From Amycolatopsis japonica (GTDB taxonomy: Bacteria; Actinomycetota; Actinomycetes; Mycobacteriales; Pseudonocardiaceae): a stretch of DNA of 64,000 nucleotides. Where the stretch lies: NCBI RefSeq assembly GCF_000732925.1, contig NZ_CP008953.1, forward strand, positions 3,720,001 through 3,784,000. The letters are read 5' to 3'. The first letter of the stretch is position 1. Each line of letters starts with the position of its first letter. Positions 15,697 through 25,081 of this stretch are shown here, one piece after another. The notes under the pieces are model-generated. The model had not been told where the DNA came from, did not search any database, and saw only the letters and a program-made list of their open reading frames with translations. A program made the position numbers and the translations under genes.

Positions 15697-17010
15697 ATGC
15701 GAATCGGAAAGATCGCTCCCGCGCTCGTCCTGGCGCTGGCGGCCGCCGCCACGACGGCGTGCGGCGGCGGCGACACGTCGTCCAGTGCTCCCAAAGAGCT
15801 CGTGTACTGGGCGTCCAACCAGGGCACCAGTCTCGACAACGACAAGGCCGTCCTGCAGCCCGAACTGGACAAGTTCGAGAAGGCCTCCGGGATCAAGGTC
15901 AAGCTCGAGGTCGTCCCGTGGACGGATCTGCTCAACCGGATCCTCGCGGCCACCACGTCCGGCAAGGGGCCGGACGTGCTCAACATCGGCAACACCTGGT
16001 CTGCCTCGTTGCAGGCGACCGGGGCGTTCCTGCCGTTCGACGACGCCGCGCTGGAGAAGGTCGGCGGGAAGTCGCGGTTCCTCGGCCCGTCGCTGGCGGC
16101 CACCGGGGCGAGCGGGCAGCCACCGGTCGGCGTACCGCTCTACGGCCAGGCGTACGGCCTGTACTACAACAAGAAACTCTTCGCCGAGGCCGGCATCACC
16201 AAGCCGCCGGCCACCTGGGAAGAGCTCGTCGAAGACGGCAAGAAGCTCACCAAACCCGACAAGGGCCAGTGGGGGCTGTCGCTGCAAGCCGGCCAGGTCA
16301 CGGAGAACAGTCACCACGCGGCGATCCTCGGCGCTCAGCAGGGTGCGCAGTTCTTCACCGCCGAGGGCAAACCGCAGCTCGCGTCGGATCCGTCGGTCGC
16401 GGCCGTGCAGCAGTTCGTCGACCTGATGCAGAAGGACAAGATCGTCAACCCGGCCAACGCCGAGTACGCCGACACCGCCAAATCCCTCAAGGACCTGTCG
16501 GACGGCAAGGCCGCGATGTTCATGAACCAGGCTTCCGCGGGGTCGTTCAAGAACATCGGGATGGACATGGCGAACCTCGGTGTCGCGCCGATTCCGCTCC
16601 CCGCCACCGCGCCGCCGAACGGCCGGAAGGTGACCAGTTTCGTCGCGGGCATCAACATGTCGGTCTTCAAGAACACCAAGAACCCCGACGCCGCCCTGGA
16701 TTTCGTCAAGTTCATGGTCTCGGCACCGGAGCAGGCGCTGCTCAACAAGACCTACGGTTCGCTGCCGACCGTCCAGGACGCCTACAGCGACGCGGCGTTC
16801 CAGACCGAAGACGTCAAGGTGTTCCAGAACGTGCTCGCGAATTCGGCCGAGCCGATGCCGCAGGTTCCGCAGGAATCGCAGTTCGAGACCCTGATCGGCA
16901 CCGCGATGAAGGGGATGTTCGCCGACGTCGCGGCGGGCAAGCCGGTCGACGGGGCCAAGATCCGCGACCAGCTGAACCAGGCGGACCAGCAGATCTCGGC
17001 CGGTAGTTGA
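15697..17010 (+). CDS. Sugar ABC transporter substrate-binding lipoprotein
   Basis: 437-residue family-1 solute-binding lipoprotein. The signal peptide ends in the lipobox TTAC, with C22 as the lipidation site. The mature part starts with KELVYWASNQG and keeps the family regions WTDLLNRILAATTSG and YGQAYGLYYNKKLFAEAGI. The next three genes are two permeases and a beta-glucosidase, the order of the Streptomyces cellobiose system (cebE-cebF-cebG-bglC), so a beta-glucoside such as cellobiose is the best substrate guess. No ATPase is encoded here. Confidence 0.93.
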   Translation: MRIGKIAPALVLALAAAATTACGGGDTSSSAPKELVYWASNQGTSLDNDKAVLQPELDKFEKASGIKVKLEVVPWTDLLNRILAATTSGKGPDVLNIGNTWSASLQATGAFLPFDDAALEKVGGKSRFLGPSLAATGASGQPPVGVPLYGQAYGLYYNKKLFAEAGITKPPATWEELVEDGKKLTKPDKGQWGLSLQAGQVTENSHHAAILGAQQGAQFFTAEGKPQLASDPSVAAVQQFVDLMQKDKIVNPANAEYADTAKSLKDLSDGKAAMFMNQASAGSFKNIGMDMANLGVAPIPLPATAPPNGRKVTSFVAGINMSVFKNTKNPDAALDFVKFMVSAPEQALLNKTYGSLPTVQDAYSDAAFQTEDVKVFQNVLANSAEPMPQVPQESQFETLIGTAMKGMFADVAAGKPVDGAKIRDQLNQADQQISAGS

Positions 17011-17966
17011 TGCCGACCGCGCTCGACGACGCCCCGGCCGTGAAGGCGGCCGGGGCGCCCGGCCCCCAGGGTGTCCGGCGCAAGCGGCGCCGGGTCGCGC
17101 TGCCGTATCTGCTCCTGCTTCCCGCGATCCTGCTCGAACTGCTCGTCCACCTCATCCCGATGGTCGCCGGGCTCGTGATGAGCTTCTTCAAGCTCACCCA
17201 GTTCTCCATCCGGGACTTCTCGTCGGCCCCGGCGGCGGGGCTGGACAACTACAAGTTCGTCCTGGACTTCAACGCGGCGGCGGGGAAGTCGCTGCTCGGC
17301 TCGTTCTGGATCAGCATCCTCTACACCGTCCTTTCGGTCGGGTTCTGCTGGCTCTTCGGGACGTCGGCGGCCGTGCTGATGCAGAAGGACTTCCGCGGAC
17401 GCGGTCTGCTCCGGACGCTGTTCCTGGTGCCGTACGCGCTGCCGATGTACGCCGCGGTGATCACCTGGTCGTTCATGTTCCAGAAGGACACCGGCCTGGT
17501 GAACGACCTGCTGGGCACCGATTCCTTCTGGCTCATCGGGGACAACAGCTTCTGGTCGCTGGTGGTCGTCTCGGTGTGGCGCAACTGGCCGTTCGCGTTC
17601 CTGATCGTGATGGCCGGGCTGCAGAACGTCCCCGGCGAGCTGTACGAGGCGGCCGCCATCGACGGCGCGAGCTGGTGGCGCCAGTTCCGGGCGATCACCC
17701 AGCCGATGCTGCGCCCGGTCAACCAGGTTCTGCTGCTGGTGCTGTTCCTGTGGACGTTCAACGATTTCAACACGCCTTATGTCCTTTTCGGAGCGTCCGC
17801 GCCGAAGGAGGCGTCGCTGATCTCGATCCACATCTACCAGAGCTCCTTCGTGACCTGGAACTTCGGCCTCGGCTCGGCGATGTCGGTGCTTCTGCTGCTG
17901 TTCCTGCTGATCGTCAGTACCGTCTACTTGGGACTGACCGCGCGCAGGAGGAACGCCGTTGTCTGA
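17010..17966 (+). CDS. Sugar ABC transporter permease (MalF/CebF-type)
   Basis: 318-residue inner-membrane subunit with six hydrophobic segments after a basic N-terminus (RRKRRR). The EAA loop reads YEAAAIDGASWWRQF and interacts with the ATPase. The start ATG overlaps the preceding stop as TGATG, so it is coupled to the binding protein. The next gene overlaps its end by 8 bp. It forms the membrane channel with that second permease. Confidence 0.95.
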   Translation: MPTALDDAPAVKAAGAPGPQGVRRKRRRVALPYLLLLPAILLELLVHLIPMVAGLVMSFFKLTQFSIRDFSSAPAAGLDNYKFVLDFNAAAGKSLLGSFWISILYTVLSVGFCWLFGTSAAVLMQKDFRGRGLLRTLFLVPYALPMYAAVITWSFMFQKDTGLVNDLLGTDSFWLIGDNSFWSLVVVSVWRNWPFAFLIVMAGLQNVPGELYEAAAIDGASWWRQFRAITQPMLRPVNQVLLLVLFLWTFNDFNTPYVLFGASAPKEASLISIHIYQSSFVTWNFGLGSAMSVLLLLFLLIVSTVYLGLTARRRNAVV

Positions 17967-18798
17967 GCCTCGCTGGGTCCCGTGGGCCCGCCGATTCGTC
18001 CTCGGCTTCCTCGCCCTGTTCACCCTGATTCCGCTGTACGCGATGGTTTCTTCGTCGCTGAAGCCGCTCGGGGACGTGCAGGGCACCTGGGAATGGATCC
18101 CGACGACGCTGACCATCCAGCCGTTCTTCGACATCTGGGAGACCATCCCGCTCGCCGAGTACTTCGTGAACAGCCTGGTGATCTCCGGTTCGGCGGCGAT
18201 CCTCTCGGTGGTGATCGCGATCTTCGCGGCGTACGCGCTGAGCCGGTTCCGCTTCCGTGGCAAGAACTTCTTCAAGATGACCGTGCTGTCCACGCAGATG
18301 TTCCCGGGCATCCTGTTCCTGCTGCCGCTGTTCCTGATCTTCGTCAACATCGGCAACACCACCGGCATCGTCCTGTACGGCTCCCGGCTCGGGCTGATCA
18401 TCACGTATCTGACCTTTTCGCTGCCGTTCGCCATCTGGATGCTCGCCGGCTACATCGACTCGATCCCCAAGGAGCTCGACGAGGCCGCGATGGTCGACGG
18501 CACCGGGCAGTTCGGCGCGCTGATCCGCGTGGTCGTCCCGGCGGCCATGCCGGGCATCGTCGCGGTGGGGATCTACTCGTTCATGACGGCCTGGGGCGAG
18601 GTCCTGTTCGCGTCTGTGATGACCGACTCGGGCACGCGGACCCTCGCCGTCGGTCTCCAGGAGTACTCCACCCAGGTCCAGGTGTACTGGAACCAGGTCA
18701 TGGCCGCGTCCCTGATCGTCTCCGTCCCGGTCGTCGCCGGATTCCTTCTGCTCCAGCGTTATCTCGTCGCCGGGCTCACCGCCGGTGCCGTGAAATGA
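17959..18798 (+). CDS. Sugar ABC transporter permease (MalG/CebG-type)
   Basis: 279-residue inner-membrane subunit with six hydrophobic segments. The MalG-type [14 protein letters not shown] motif and the EAA loop [14 protein letters not shown] are clear. TTG 17959 starts [11 protein letters not shown] and overlaps the previous gene by 8 bp. The beta-glucosidase follows closely; a possible ATG for that gene overlaps this stop. Confidence 0.95.
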   Translation: MSEPRWVPWARRFVLGFLALFTLIPLYAMVSSSLKPLGDVQGTWEWIPTTLTIQPFFDIWETIPLAEYFVNSLVISGSAAILSVVIAIFAAYALSRFRFRGKNFFKMTVLSTQMFPGILFLLPLFLIFVNIGNTTGIVLYGSRLGLIITYLTFSLPFAIWMLAGYIDSIPKELDEAAMVDGTGQFGALIRVVVPAAMPGIVAVGIYSFMTAWGEVLFASVMTDSGTRTLAVGLQEYSTQVQVYWNQVMAASLIVSVPVVAGFLLLQRYLVAGLTAGAVK

Positions 18799-18830
18799 CC
18801 CGCCCGTCGCTCCGTACAGAGAGGTCCGTC

Positions 18831-20162
18831 TTGAAACTGCACCTGCCCGCCGATTTCCTGTGGGGTGCGGCCACCGCCGCGTACCAGGTGGAAGGCGCCG
18901 TCGACGCCGACGGCCGTCTCCCGTCCATCTGGGACGACTTCGTCCGGGTCCCGGGTGCCGTCCTGAACGGCGACACCGCCGACGTCGCGTGCGACCACTA
19001 CCGGCGCTGGCCGGAGGATCTCGCCATCATGAAGCAACTGGGCCTCGACGCCTACCGCTTCTCCGTCGCTTGGCCGCGGGTGATCCCGACCGGTCGCGGC
19101 ACGGTCAACGCGGCCGGTCTCGACTTCTACGACCGGCTGGTCGACGCGTTGCTCGAGGCCGGGATCCGGCCGTTCGCCACGTTGTTCCACTGGGATCTGC
19201 CCTCGGCGCTGACTGGCGGCTGGCCGGAGCGCGACACGGCCTACGCGTACGCCGATTACGCCGCCGTCGTCGCGGCTCGGCTGGGAGACCGGGTCGCGGA
19301 CTGGAACACCGTCAACGAACCCCTGTGCTCGGCTTGGCTCGGCTATCTCGAAGGCCGGTTCGCCCCTGGCGTCAAAGACCTCAAACAGGCCGTCGACGCG
19401 TCGCACCATCTCCTGCTCGCGCACGGCCTCGGCGTGCAGGCGATCACAGCCAACGCCGCGCGCGCCGCCAACGTCGGCCTGGTCGTCAACCTCAGCGGGA
19501 TCGAGCCCGCGTCGGACTCGGCCGCGGACGTCGAGGCGGCGAAGCGGATGGACGGGCATGTCAACCGCTGGTGGCTCGACCCGTCGAACGGCCGCGGCTA
19601 CCCGGCGGACATGATCGAGGTCTACGGCGTCGAACCACCCGTGGTCGGGAACGACCTCGAGGTGATCTCGACGCCGGTCGGCTTCCACGGGCTGAACTAC
19701 TACTTCCGGCAGATCGTCGAGGACGATCCGGGCGGTCCCGCGCCCCGTGCCCGGCAGGTGCCGGTCGAGGGCGCGGCGACCACGGCGATGGGCTGGGAGA
19801 TCCACGGACAGGGGCTCGCGGACCTGATCCACCGGCTCGCCAACGAGTACGGCGCTCGCGCCATCTACGTCACCGAGAGCGGCGCGGCCTTTGACGACAA
19901 GGTCGGTGAGGACGGTTCGATCCACGACGCCGACCGCATCGCCTACCTGGAGGAACACCTGGGCGCGGTGGCCGGGGCCGCTGAAGCCGGGGCTCCGGTG
20001 AAGGGCTACTTCGCCTGGTCTCTGCTCGACAACTTCGAATGGGACAGCGGGCTGAGCAAACGGTTCGGGCTCGTGCGGGTCGACTACGACACTCAGGTCC
20101 GCACGGTCAAGGCGAGCGGTCACCGGTACGCGGAGATCATCGCGGAACACCGGAAACGCTGA
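18831..20162 (+). CDS. Beta-glucosidase, GH1
   Basis: 443-residue retaining beta-glycosidase, near the usual GH1 length. It begins [21 protein letters not shown], the family start. The acid/base is E163 in NTVNEP and the nucleophile E349 in YVTESG; the aglycone-site tryptophan region [11 protein letters not shown] is present. It is cytoplasmic. TTG 18831 has GAGAGG six bases upstream and gives the family-typical N-terminus; ATG 18795, overlapping the permease stop, would add 12 residues and cannot be excluded. It would hydrolyse the imported disaccharide. Confidence 0.94.
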   Translation: MKLHLPADFLWGAATAAYQVEGAVDADGRLPSIWDDFVRVPGAVLNGDTADVACDHYRRWPEDLAIMKQLGLDAYRFSVAWPRVIPTGRGTVNAAGLDFYDRLVDALLEAGIRPFATLFHWDLPSALTGGWPERDTAYAYADYAAVVAARLGDRVADWNTVNEPLCSAWLGYLEGRFAPGVKDLKQAVDASHHLLLAHGLGVQAITANAARAANVGLVVNLSGIEPASDSAADVEAAKRMDGHVNRWWLDPSNGRGYPADMIEVYGVEPPVVGNDLEVISTPVGFHGLNYYFRQIVEDDPGGPAPRARQVPVEGAATTAMGWEIHGQGLADLIHRLANEYGARAIYVTESGAAFDDKVGEDGSIHDADRIAYLEEHLGAVAGAAEAGAPVKGYFAWSLLDNFEWDSGLSKRFGLVRVDYDTQVRTVKASGHRYAEIIAEHRKR

Positions 20163-20175
20163 CGGGGTTTCGGTA

Positions 20176-20230
20176 TGTCATGAAAGGGTCGTTCAGGACA
20201 TGTTTCGTCCTGAACGACCCTTTCATGACA
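20176..20230. terminator. Perfect 24-bp-stem hairpin after the beta-glucosidase
   Basis: Arms beginning TGTCATGAAAGGG are exactly complementary around the 7-nt loop ATGTTTC. It starts 14 bp after the GH1 stop. A terminator role is likely though no U-run follows. Its inner TGAAAGGGTCGTTCA motif resembles the other intergenic hairpins of this window. Confidence 0.75.
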
Positions 20231-20327
20231 CCCGACCCGCCGGGGCTGAGCCGGCAAGCGGTTCGTGCGGGCGGATGGACCGAGGGGTCCGGATTCGTCG
20301 CGCGGTACGAACGGACGTCCGCCGAAA

Positions 20328-20365
20328 CCTCCTAGGGTCGCCATGAACGAGGCGATCCTAGGAGG
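20328..20365 (+). promoter_or_regulatory. Dyad covering the ribosome binding site of the deacylase gene
   Basis: CCTCCTAGG (20328-20336) is the exact complement of CCTAGGAGG (20357-20365). Inside it, TCGCC (20338-20342) pairs with GGCGA (20351-20355), with a G-U pair between, giving a 15-pair stem and an 8-nt loop. The right arm contains the AGGAGG that serves ATG 20372. If transcribed, the hairpin would hide the ribosome binding site. Alternatively TAGGGT (20333-20338) is a -10 and the dyad is a protein operator. Confidence 0.6.
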
Positions 20366-20371
20366 CGAAGT

Positions 20372-21847
20372 ATGCGGACACTCTTGCGTGGCGGTCGTGT
20401 CATCGATCCGGCGACGGGCTTCGACGGTACGGCCGACGTGCTGGTATCCGACGGGGTGGTCACCGCCGTCGGGGAGGGTTTGACCGCCGAGCCGGGCGAC
20501 GTGGAGATCGACGTCCGCGGGCTCGTCGTCGGACCGGGTTTCATCGACCTGCACAGCCACGTGCACACCATCGCGGGCCAGCGGCTGCAGGCGATGGACG
20601 GGGTGACGACCGCACTCGACCTCGAAGCCGGTTTGATGCCGATCGAGCGAGCGTATGCCGAGGCGGCCGCGGCGGGACGGCCGCTGCACTACGGGTTCTC
20701 CGCGTCCTGGGGCGCCGCGCGGGCGCAAGTGCTCGCCGGGATCGAGCCGGACGCGAACATCGACAGCGGCTTGGCGGTCCTCGGAAACCCCGTCTGGCAA
20801 AGGACGTCGTCACCGAAGGAGCTCGCCGCGTGGCTGTCCCTTGTGGACGGTGAGCTGGCCGCGGGCGCGCTCGGCGTCGGTGTGCTCCTCGGCTACGCGC
20901 CCGACACCGATCCCGGTGAGTTCCTCGCGCTGGCCCGGCTGGCCAAGGAGGCCGGGGCGCCGACCTACACCCACGTCCGTGAGCTGGTCGAGGTGAATCC
21001 GGAGACGCCCATCGACGGCTCTGCGGAGATCGCGATCGTCGCGGCCGAGACCGGCGCGGCGATGCACCACTGCCACGTGAACAGCACCTCCGGTCACCAG
21101 ATCGAACGAGTGCTCGCGGCGCTCGAAGCCGGGCGCGCGGCCGGGTCGCGGGTGACCGTCGAGGCCTATCCGTACGGGGCGGGCAGTACGGGGATCGGCG
21201 CGGCGTTCCTCTCACCCGAACGCCTGAAGATGAAAGGTCTGTCGCCGTCCAGCGTGATCATGCTGGAGTCGGGGGAGCGGATCGCCGACGAAGGCCGTCT
21301 GCTCCAGGTGCGTGCCGAGGATCCAGGCGCGCCGTGCATCCTGGAATTCCTCGACGAGAGCAGCTCGCACGACCTCGGCCTGCTGCACCAGGCGCTCGCC
21401 TTCCCGGACGCCATCGTCGCCAGCGACGCGCTGCCCGTGTACTGGAAGAACGGCACCAGCGAGAGCACCGAATGGCCGTTGCCGCCCGGCGGGGCGACGC
21501 ATCCGCGCACGTCCGGGACGTACAGCAAGACGTTGCGGCTGATGGTGCGGGAGAGCAAGGCCTGGACGTGGCTGGAGGCGTTCCGGCGCTGCTCCTACCT
21601 GCCCGCGCGGGTGCTCGACGAGGTCGCTCCCGGCGCGGTGGCGAAGGGACGGCTGAACGTCGGAGCCGACGCCGACATCGTCGTCCTCGACCCGGAAACC
21701 ATCACCGACGCGGCGACCTACTTCGACTCGACCAGGCCGTCGGTCGGCGTCCGGCACCTGTTCGTCTCGGGGGTCCCGGTCGTCACCGACGGGAATCTGC
21801 GCACGGACGCGTTCCCCGGCAAGCCGTTGCGGGGTGAGCCTCGATGA
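20372..21847 (+). CDS. Amidohydrolase: N-acyl-D-amino acid deacylase family
   Basis: 491-residue metal-dependent amidohydrolase. The small beta-sandwich opens with LLRGGRVIDPATG, followed by the metal motif HSH (H61, H63) in GFIDLHSH. Further ligand candidates are in YTHVRE, MHHCHVNST and the late aspartate IVASDALP. The C-terminal KGRLNVGADADIVVLDPE is typical of D-aminoacylases. GVTTALDLEAG resembles N-acyl-D-glutamate deacylases more than the cysteine-bearing classical D-aminoacylase. It should hydrolyse N-acyl-D-amino acids. It has a strong AGGAGG and overlaps the next gene (ATGA), heading a four-gene operon with deacylase, acyltransferase and racemase. Confidence 0.82.
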   Translation: MRTLLRGGRVIDPATGFDGTADVLVSDGVVTAVGEGLTAEPGDVEIDVRGLVVGPGFIDLHSHVHTIAGQRLQAMDGVTTALDLEAGLMPIERAYAEAAAAGRPLHYGFSASWGAARAQVLAGIEPDANIDSGLAVLGNPVWQRTSSPKELAAWLSLVDGELAAGALGVGVLLGYAPDTDPGEFLALARLAKEAGAPTYTHVRELVEVNPETPIDGSAEIAIVAAETGAAMHHCHVNSTSGHQIERVLAALEAGRAAGSRVTVEAYPYGAGSTGIGAAFLSPERLKMKGLSPSSVIMLESGERIADEGRLLQVRAEDPGAPCILEFLDESSSHDLGLLHQALAFPDAIVASDALPVYWKNGTSESTEWPLPPGGATHPRTSGTYSKTLRLMVRESKAWTWLEAFRRCSYLPARVLDEVAPGAVAKGRLNVGADADIVVLDPETITDAATYFDSTRPSVGVRHLFVSGVPVVTDGNLRTDAFPGKPLRGEPR

Positions 21848-22986
21848 GCGACCTGCTCGCCGACATCGAGACGCTCGTGCGCTGCGAGTCGCCGTCGTCG
21901 GATCACGAGGCGGTGGCCCGCAGTGCCGAGGTGGTGGCCGAGGTCGGCCTGAGACTGCTCGGTGCGGAGCCCGAGCGGATCGTCGTGGACGGGGTCACCC
22001 ATCTCCGGTGGCGATTCGGCGACGGCCCGCCCCGGGTGCTGCTGCTCGGTCACCACGACACGGTGTGGCCCCACGGTTCGCTGGAGACGCATCCGTTCTC
22101 GGTGCGGGACGGGGTGCTGCGCGGCCCCGGTTGCTTCGACATGAAGGCGGGCGTCGTGATGGCGCTGCACGCCGCGGCGACCGTGCCCGACCGCGACGGA
22201 CTGTCCATTCTGGTCACCGGTGACGAGGAGATCGGTTCACCGTCGTCACGCGCGCTGATCGAGGAGACCGCGGCGGGCTGTGACGCGGCGTTCGTGCTGG
22301 AGGCTTCGGCCGACGGTGGTGCGCTGAAATGCCGCCGCAAAGGCGTTTCCCACTACCGGGTCGAGGTCGTCGGCCGCGCCGCGCACGCCGGGCTCGAACC
22401 GGAGAAGGGCGTCAACGCGGGAATCGAGATCTCCCACCAGATCCTCGCGGTGGCCGCGCTCGCCGACCCCATGGCCGGGACGAGCGTGACACCCACCGTC
22501 GTCTCGGCGGGAACGACCGTCAACACCGTGCCCGCCGCCGCGAGTGTGGCCGTCGACGTCCGCGTCTGGGACGAGGCCGAGCAACTCCGCGTCGACCGGG
22601 CCATGCGGGCACTCCCTCCGGTACTGGAAGGAGCCGAGGTCCGGGTGACCGGCGGGATCAACCGGCCGCCGCTCGAAGCGGGCTCGTCGGCCGGATTGTT
22701 CGCGCTGGCCCAGGACCTGGCGGGCGAACTCGGCCTCGGGGAACTGACCTCGGCGTCGGTCGGTGGCGCCTCGGACGGCAATTACACCGCGGGTATCGGG
22801 ATTCCCACTCTGGACGGTCTGGGCGCCGTCGGGGGCGGGGCGCACGCGGATCACGAACACGTCGTCGTCGCGGAACTGCCGCGCCGCACCGCTTTGCTGG
22901 CCGCGCTCGTGGAGAACGTGCTCGCGAAACGGGATCCGTCCGGTGCGACGAATCGCGCGGGCGAATCTGGTACGGCACGACGGTGA
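21844..22986 (+). CDS. M20-family metallopeptidase / N-acyl amino acid deacylase
   Basis: 380-residue di-zinc hydrolase of the glutamate-carboxypeptidase branch of M20. The metal and catalytic residues are visible: H70 and D72 in GHHDTVWPHG, bridging D99 in GCFDMKAGV, the EE pair in TGDEEIGS, and the late histidine in GGGAHADHEH. A dimerisation domain lies at about residues 165-275. In the thermophilic Bacillus NSAR pathway an M20 enzyme removes the acyl group from the L-amino acid, and the gene neighbourhood supports that role here. It is translationally coupled to the deacylase. Confidence 0.85.
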   Translation: MSDLLADIETLVRCESPSSDHEAVARSAEVVAEVGLRLLGAEPERIVVDGVTHLRWRFGDGPPRVLLLGHHDTVWPHGSLETHPFSVRDGVLRGPGCFDMKAGVVMALHAAATVPDRDGLSILVTGDEEIGSPSSRALIEETAAGCDAAFVLEASADGGALKCRRKGVSHYRVEVVGRAAHAGLEPEKGVNAGIEISHQILAVAALADPMAGTSVTPTVVSAGTTVNTVPAAASVAVDVRVWDEAEQLRVDRAMRALPPVLEGAEVRVTGGINRPPLEAGSSAGLFALAQDLAGELGLGELTSASVGGASDGNYTAGIGIPTLDGLGAVGGGAHADHEHVVVAELPRRTALLAALVENVLAKRDPSGATNRAGESGTARR

Positions 22987-23017
22987 CTCGGCCGTCGTGC
23001 GGGGAAAGGATTGTCCC

Positions 23018-23902
23018 GTGACGAATCTTGCGACGAACGCGGAAAGCCTCGCGTCGGCGGAGGTGCGCGACGAAGCCGTCGCCGCCGCGCGGGCCGCGGC
23101 CGCGGCTTCGGGCGTCGAAATCCGCGAACTCACCGAAATCGCCGAGCTGGCCGCTGTGGTCGGCCTGTTCGAGTCGATCTGGCGATCGGCACCCGGCGCG
23201 CGGCCGGTGAGCACGGAACTGCTCCGCGCGATGTCCAGCGCGGGCAACTACGTCGCGGGCGCCTTCGAGAACGGTGAACTCCTGGGGGCCTGTTTCGGGT
23301 TCTTCGGGAATCCCGGAAAGGCGAGCCTGCACAGCCACATCGCCGGTGTCGCCAAGGCGGGGGTGGGCCGCGGGATCGGGTACGCGCTCAAACTGCACCA
23401 GCGCGGGTGGGCGCTGCTCCAGGACGTCTCGGTGATCACCTGGACGTTCGACCCGCTGGTGCGCCGCAACGCCTATTTCAACCTGGGGAAACTCGGCGCG
23501 CGCCCGATCGGCTACCTGCCCGATTTCTACGGTCCGATGGAGGACAGCATCAACGGCTCGGGCGACACCGACCGGCTGATGGTCGGGTGGGATCTCAAAA
23601 GCCCGGAGGTCCGTGCCGCCGCTTTCGGAGAACCCGTGCTCATCGACGCGGAAGCGCTGAGCGCGGCGAAGGCGCTCACGGTCGACTCCGACGGCGGTCC
23701 GAGTATCGGATCGGCCGACGCGCCGACCGTGCTCGTCGCGGTCCCGCCCGACATCGAACGGTTGCGCCGCACCGACCCCGGGCGCGGCACCGCGTGGCGC
23801 GCCGCCCTGCGTGAAGTCCTCGGTGGACTGATGGCGGACAACGCCCAGGTCACCGGTTTCGATCGTGCCGGCTGGTACGTGATCTCGAAGGAGCAGTCGT
23901 GA
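23018..23902 (+). CDS. GNAT-superfamily acyltransferase (COG3375-like)
   Basis: 294-residue acyl-CoA-dependent N-acyltransferase. The GNAT acyl-CoA region is HIAGVAKAGVGRGIGYALK, and the downstream VSVITWTFDPLVRRNAYFNLGKLGA is characteristic of the predicted-acetyltransferase group usually encoded next to N-acylamino acid racemases. GTG 23018 has GGGGAAAGGA upstream. It overlaps the racemase gene by 4 bp. By analogy with the succinyltransferase of NSAR operons it would acylate D-amino acids so that the racemase can act; the acyl donor is not known. Confidence 0.82.
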   Translation: MTNLATNAESLASAEVRDEAVAAARAAAAASGVEIRELTEIAELAAVVGLFESIWRSAPGARPVSTELLRAMSSAGNYVAGAFENGELLGACFGFFGNPGKASLHSHIAGVAKAGVGRGIGYALKLHQRGWALLQDVSVITWTFDPLVRRNAYFNLGKLGARPIGYLPDFYGPMEDSINGSGDTDRLMVGWDLKSPEVRAAAFGEPVLIDAEALSAAKALTVDSDGGPSIGSADAPTVLVAVPPDIERLRRTDPGRGTAWRAALREVLGGLMADNAQVTGFDRAGWYVISKEQS

Positions 23903-25005
23903 AACTCAGCGGTGTGGAACTGCGCCGGATCCGGATGCCGCTCGTGGCCCCGTTCCGGACGTCGTTCGGAACGCAGTCCGAACGGGAACTGCTGCTCGTC
24001 CGCGCGGTGACCCCGGCGGGTGAGGGCTGGGGCGAATGCGTCGCGATGGAGGCGCCGCTCTACTCGTCGGAGTACAACGACGCCGCCGAGCATGTGCTGC
24101 GCACCCATCTGATCCCCGCCCTGCTGGCCGCGGAGGACGTGACCGCGCACAAGGTGACGCCGTTGCTGGCGAAGTTCAAAGGGCACCGGATGGCGAAGGG
24201 GGCGCTGGAGATGGCGGTCCTCGACGCCGAACTCCGCGCACACGAACGCTCCTTCGCGGCCGAGCTCGGGTCCACACGCGACTCCGTGGCCTGCGGGGTC
24301 TCGGTCGGGATCATGGACTCGATCCCGCAGCTGCTCGACGTCGTCGGCGGCTACCTCGACGAAGGCTATGTCCGGATCAAACTGAAGATCGAGCCGGGCT
24401 GGGACGTCGAGCCGGTCCGTCAGGTGCGTGAGCGCTTCGGTGACGACGTGCTGCTCCAGGTCGACGCGAACACCGCGTACACCCTGGGCGACGCGCCCCT
24501 GCTGTCCCGGCTCGACCCGTTCGGCCTGCTGCTGATCGAGCAGCCGCTCGAAGAGGAGGACGTGCTCGGCCACGCCGAACTGGCCAAGCGGATCCGGACG
24601 CCGATCTGCCTCGACGAGTCGATCGTCTCGGCCAAGGCCGCCGCGGACGCGATCAAGCTGGGCGCGTGCCAGATCGTCAACATCAAACCGGGCCGCGTCG
24701 GCGGTTACCTCGAAGCCCGCCGGGTGCACGACGTCTGCGCGGCGCACGGCGTGGCGGTGTGGTGCGGCGGGATGATCGAAACCGGACTCGGCCGCGCGGC
24801 CAACGTCGCGCTGGCTTCGCTGCCCGGTTTCACGCTGCCGGGTGACACGTCGGCCTCCGGCCGGTTCTACCGCACCGATATCACCGAGCCGTTCGTGCTG
24901 GATGCCGGACAGCTGCCGGTGCCGACCGGGCCAGGGCTCGGCGTGACTCCGATTCCCGCCATCCTGGACGAGGTCACCACGGAGAAAACGTGGATCGGTT
25001 CGTAG
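23899..25005 (+). CDS. N-acylamino acid racemase / N-succinylamino acid racemase (enolase superfamily)
   Basis: 368-residue enolase-superfamily enzyme of the MenC/NSAR group, which interconverts D- and L-N-acylamino acids and can make o-succinylbenzoate. The capping domain starts with PLVAPFRTSFGTQSERE. The barrel has the acid/base lysines K161/K163 in IKLKIEP, the Mg ligands D189, E214 and D239, and the second base K263 in NIKPGR. These positions coincide with the characterised Amycolatopsis enzyme as I recall it. No men genes are nearby, while two deacylases and an acyltransferase are, so the amino-acid role is favoured over menaquinone synthesis. Confidence 0.93.
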   Translation: MKLSGVELRRIRMPLVAPFRTSFGTQSERELLLVRAVTPAGEGWGECVAMEAPLYSSEYNDAAEHVLRTHLIPALLAAEDVTAHKVTPLLAKFKGHRMAKGALEMAVLDAELRAHERSFAAELGSTRDSVACGVSVGIMDSIPQLLDVVGGYLDEGYVRIKLKIEPGWDVEPVRQVRERFGDDVLLQVDANTAYTLGDAPLLSRLDPFGLLLIEQPLEEEDVLGHAELAKRIRTPICLDESIVSAKAAADAIKLGACQIVNIKPGRVGGYLEARRVHDVCAAHGVAVWCGGMIETGLGRAANVALASLPGFTLPGDTSASGRFYRTDITEPFVLDAGQLPVPTGPGLGVTPIPAILDEVTTEKTWIGS

Positions 25006-25040
25006 CGCGCCACGAAATCCGGGGTTAGATTTGGTCGGAT

Positions 25041-25056
25041 CGAACCAGTCGGTTCG
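25041..25056. promoter_or_regulatory. Dyad CGAACC-AGTC-GGTTCG upstream of the PucR gene
   Basis: A six-base inverted repeat in the 76-bp gap between the racemase and the PucR-type regulator, 26 bp before its GTG. It may be an autoregulatory site or a weak hairpin. It is short, so chance is possible. Confidence 0.3.
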
Positions 25057-25081
25057 GTGAGACCGGGTTTAACTTCGGGGG

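Noticed and set aside
20343..20483. 46-codon upstream ORF overlapping the deacylase start
   Set aside because: It has no ribosome site and its product looks like a shifted-frame translation. It is kept only as a possibility in the note on the dyad at 20328.
23899..25005. Menaquinone biosynthesis gene menC
   Set aside because: The fold is that of MenC/NSAR, but no other men gene is near and the neighbours are acyl-amino-acid enzymes.
25021..25080. Riboswitch in the leader of the PucR gene
   Set aside because: Only a 6-bp hairpin is seen in a 76-bp gap; no known aptamer features.
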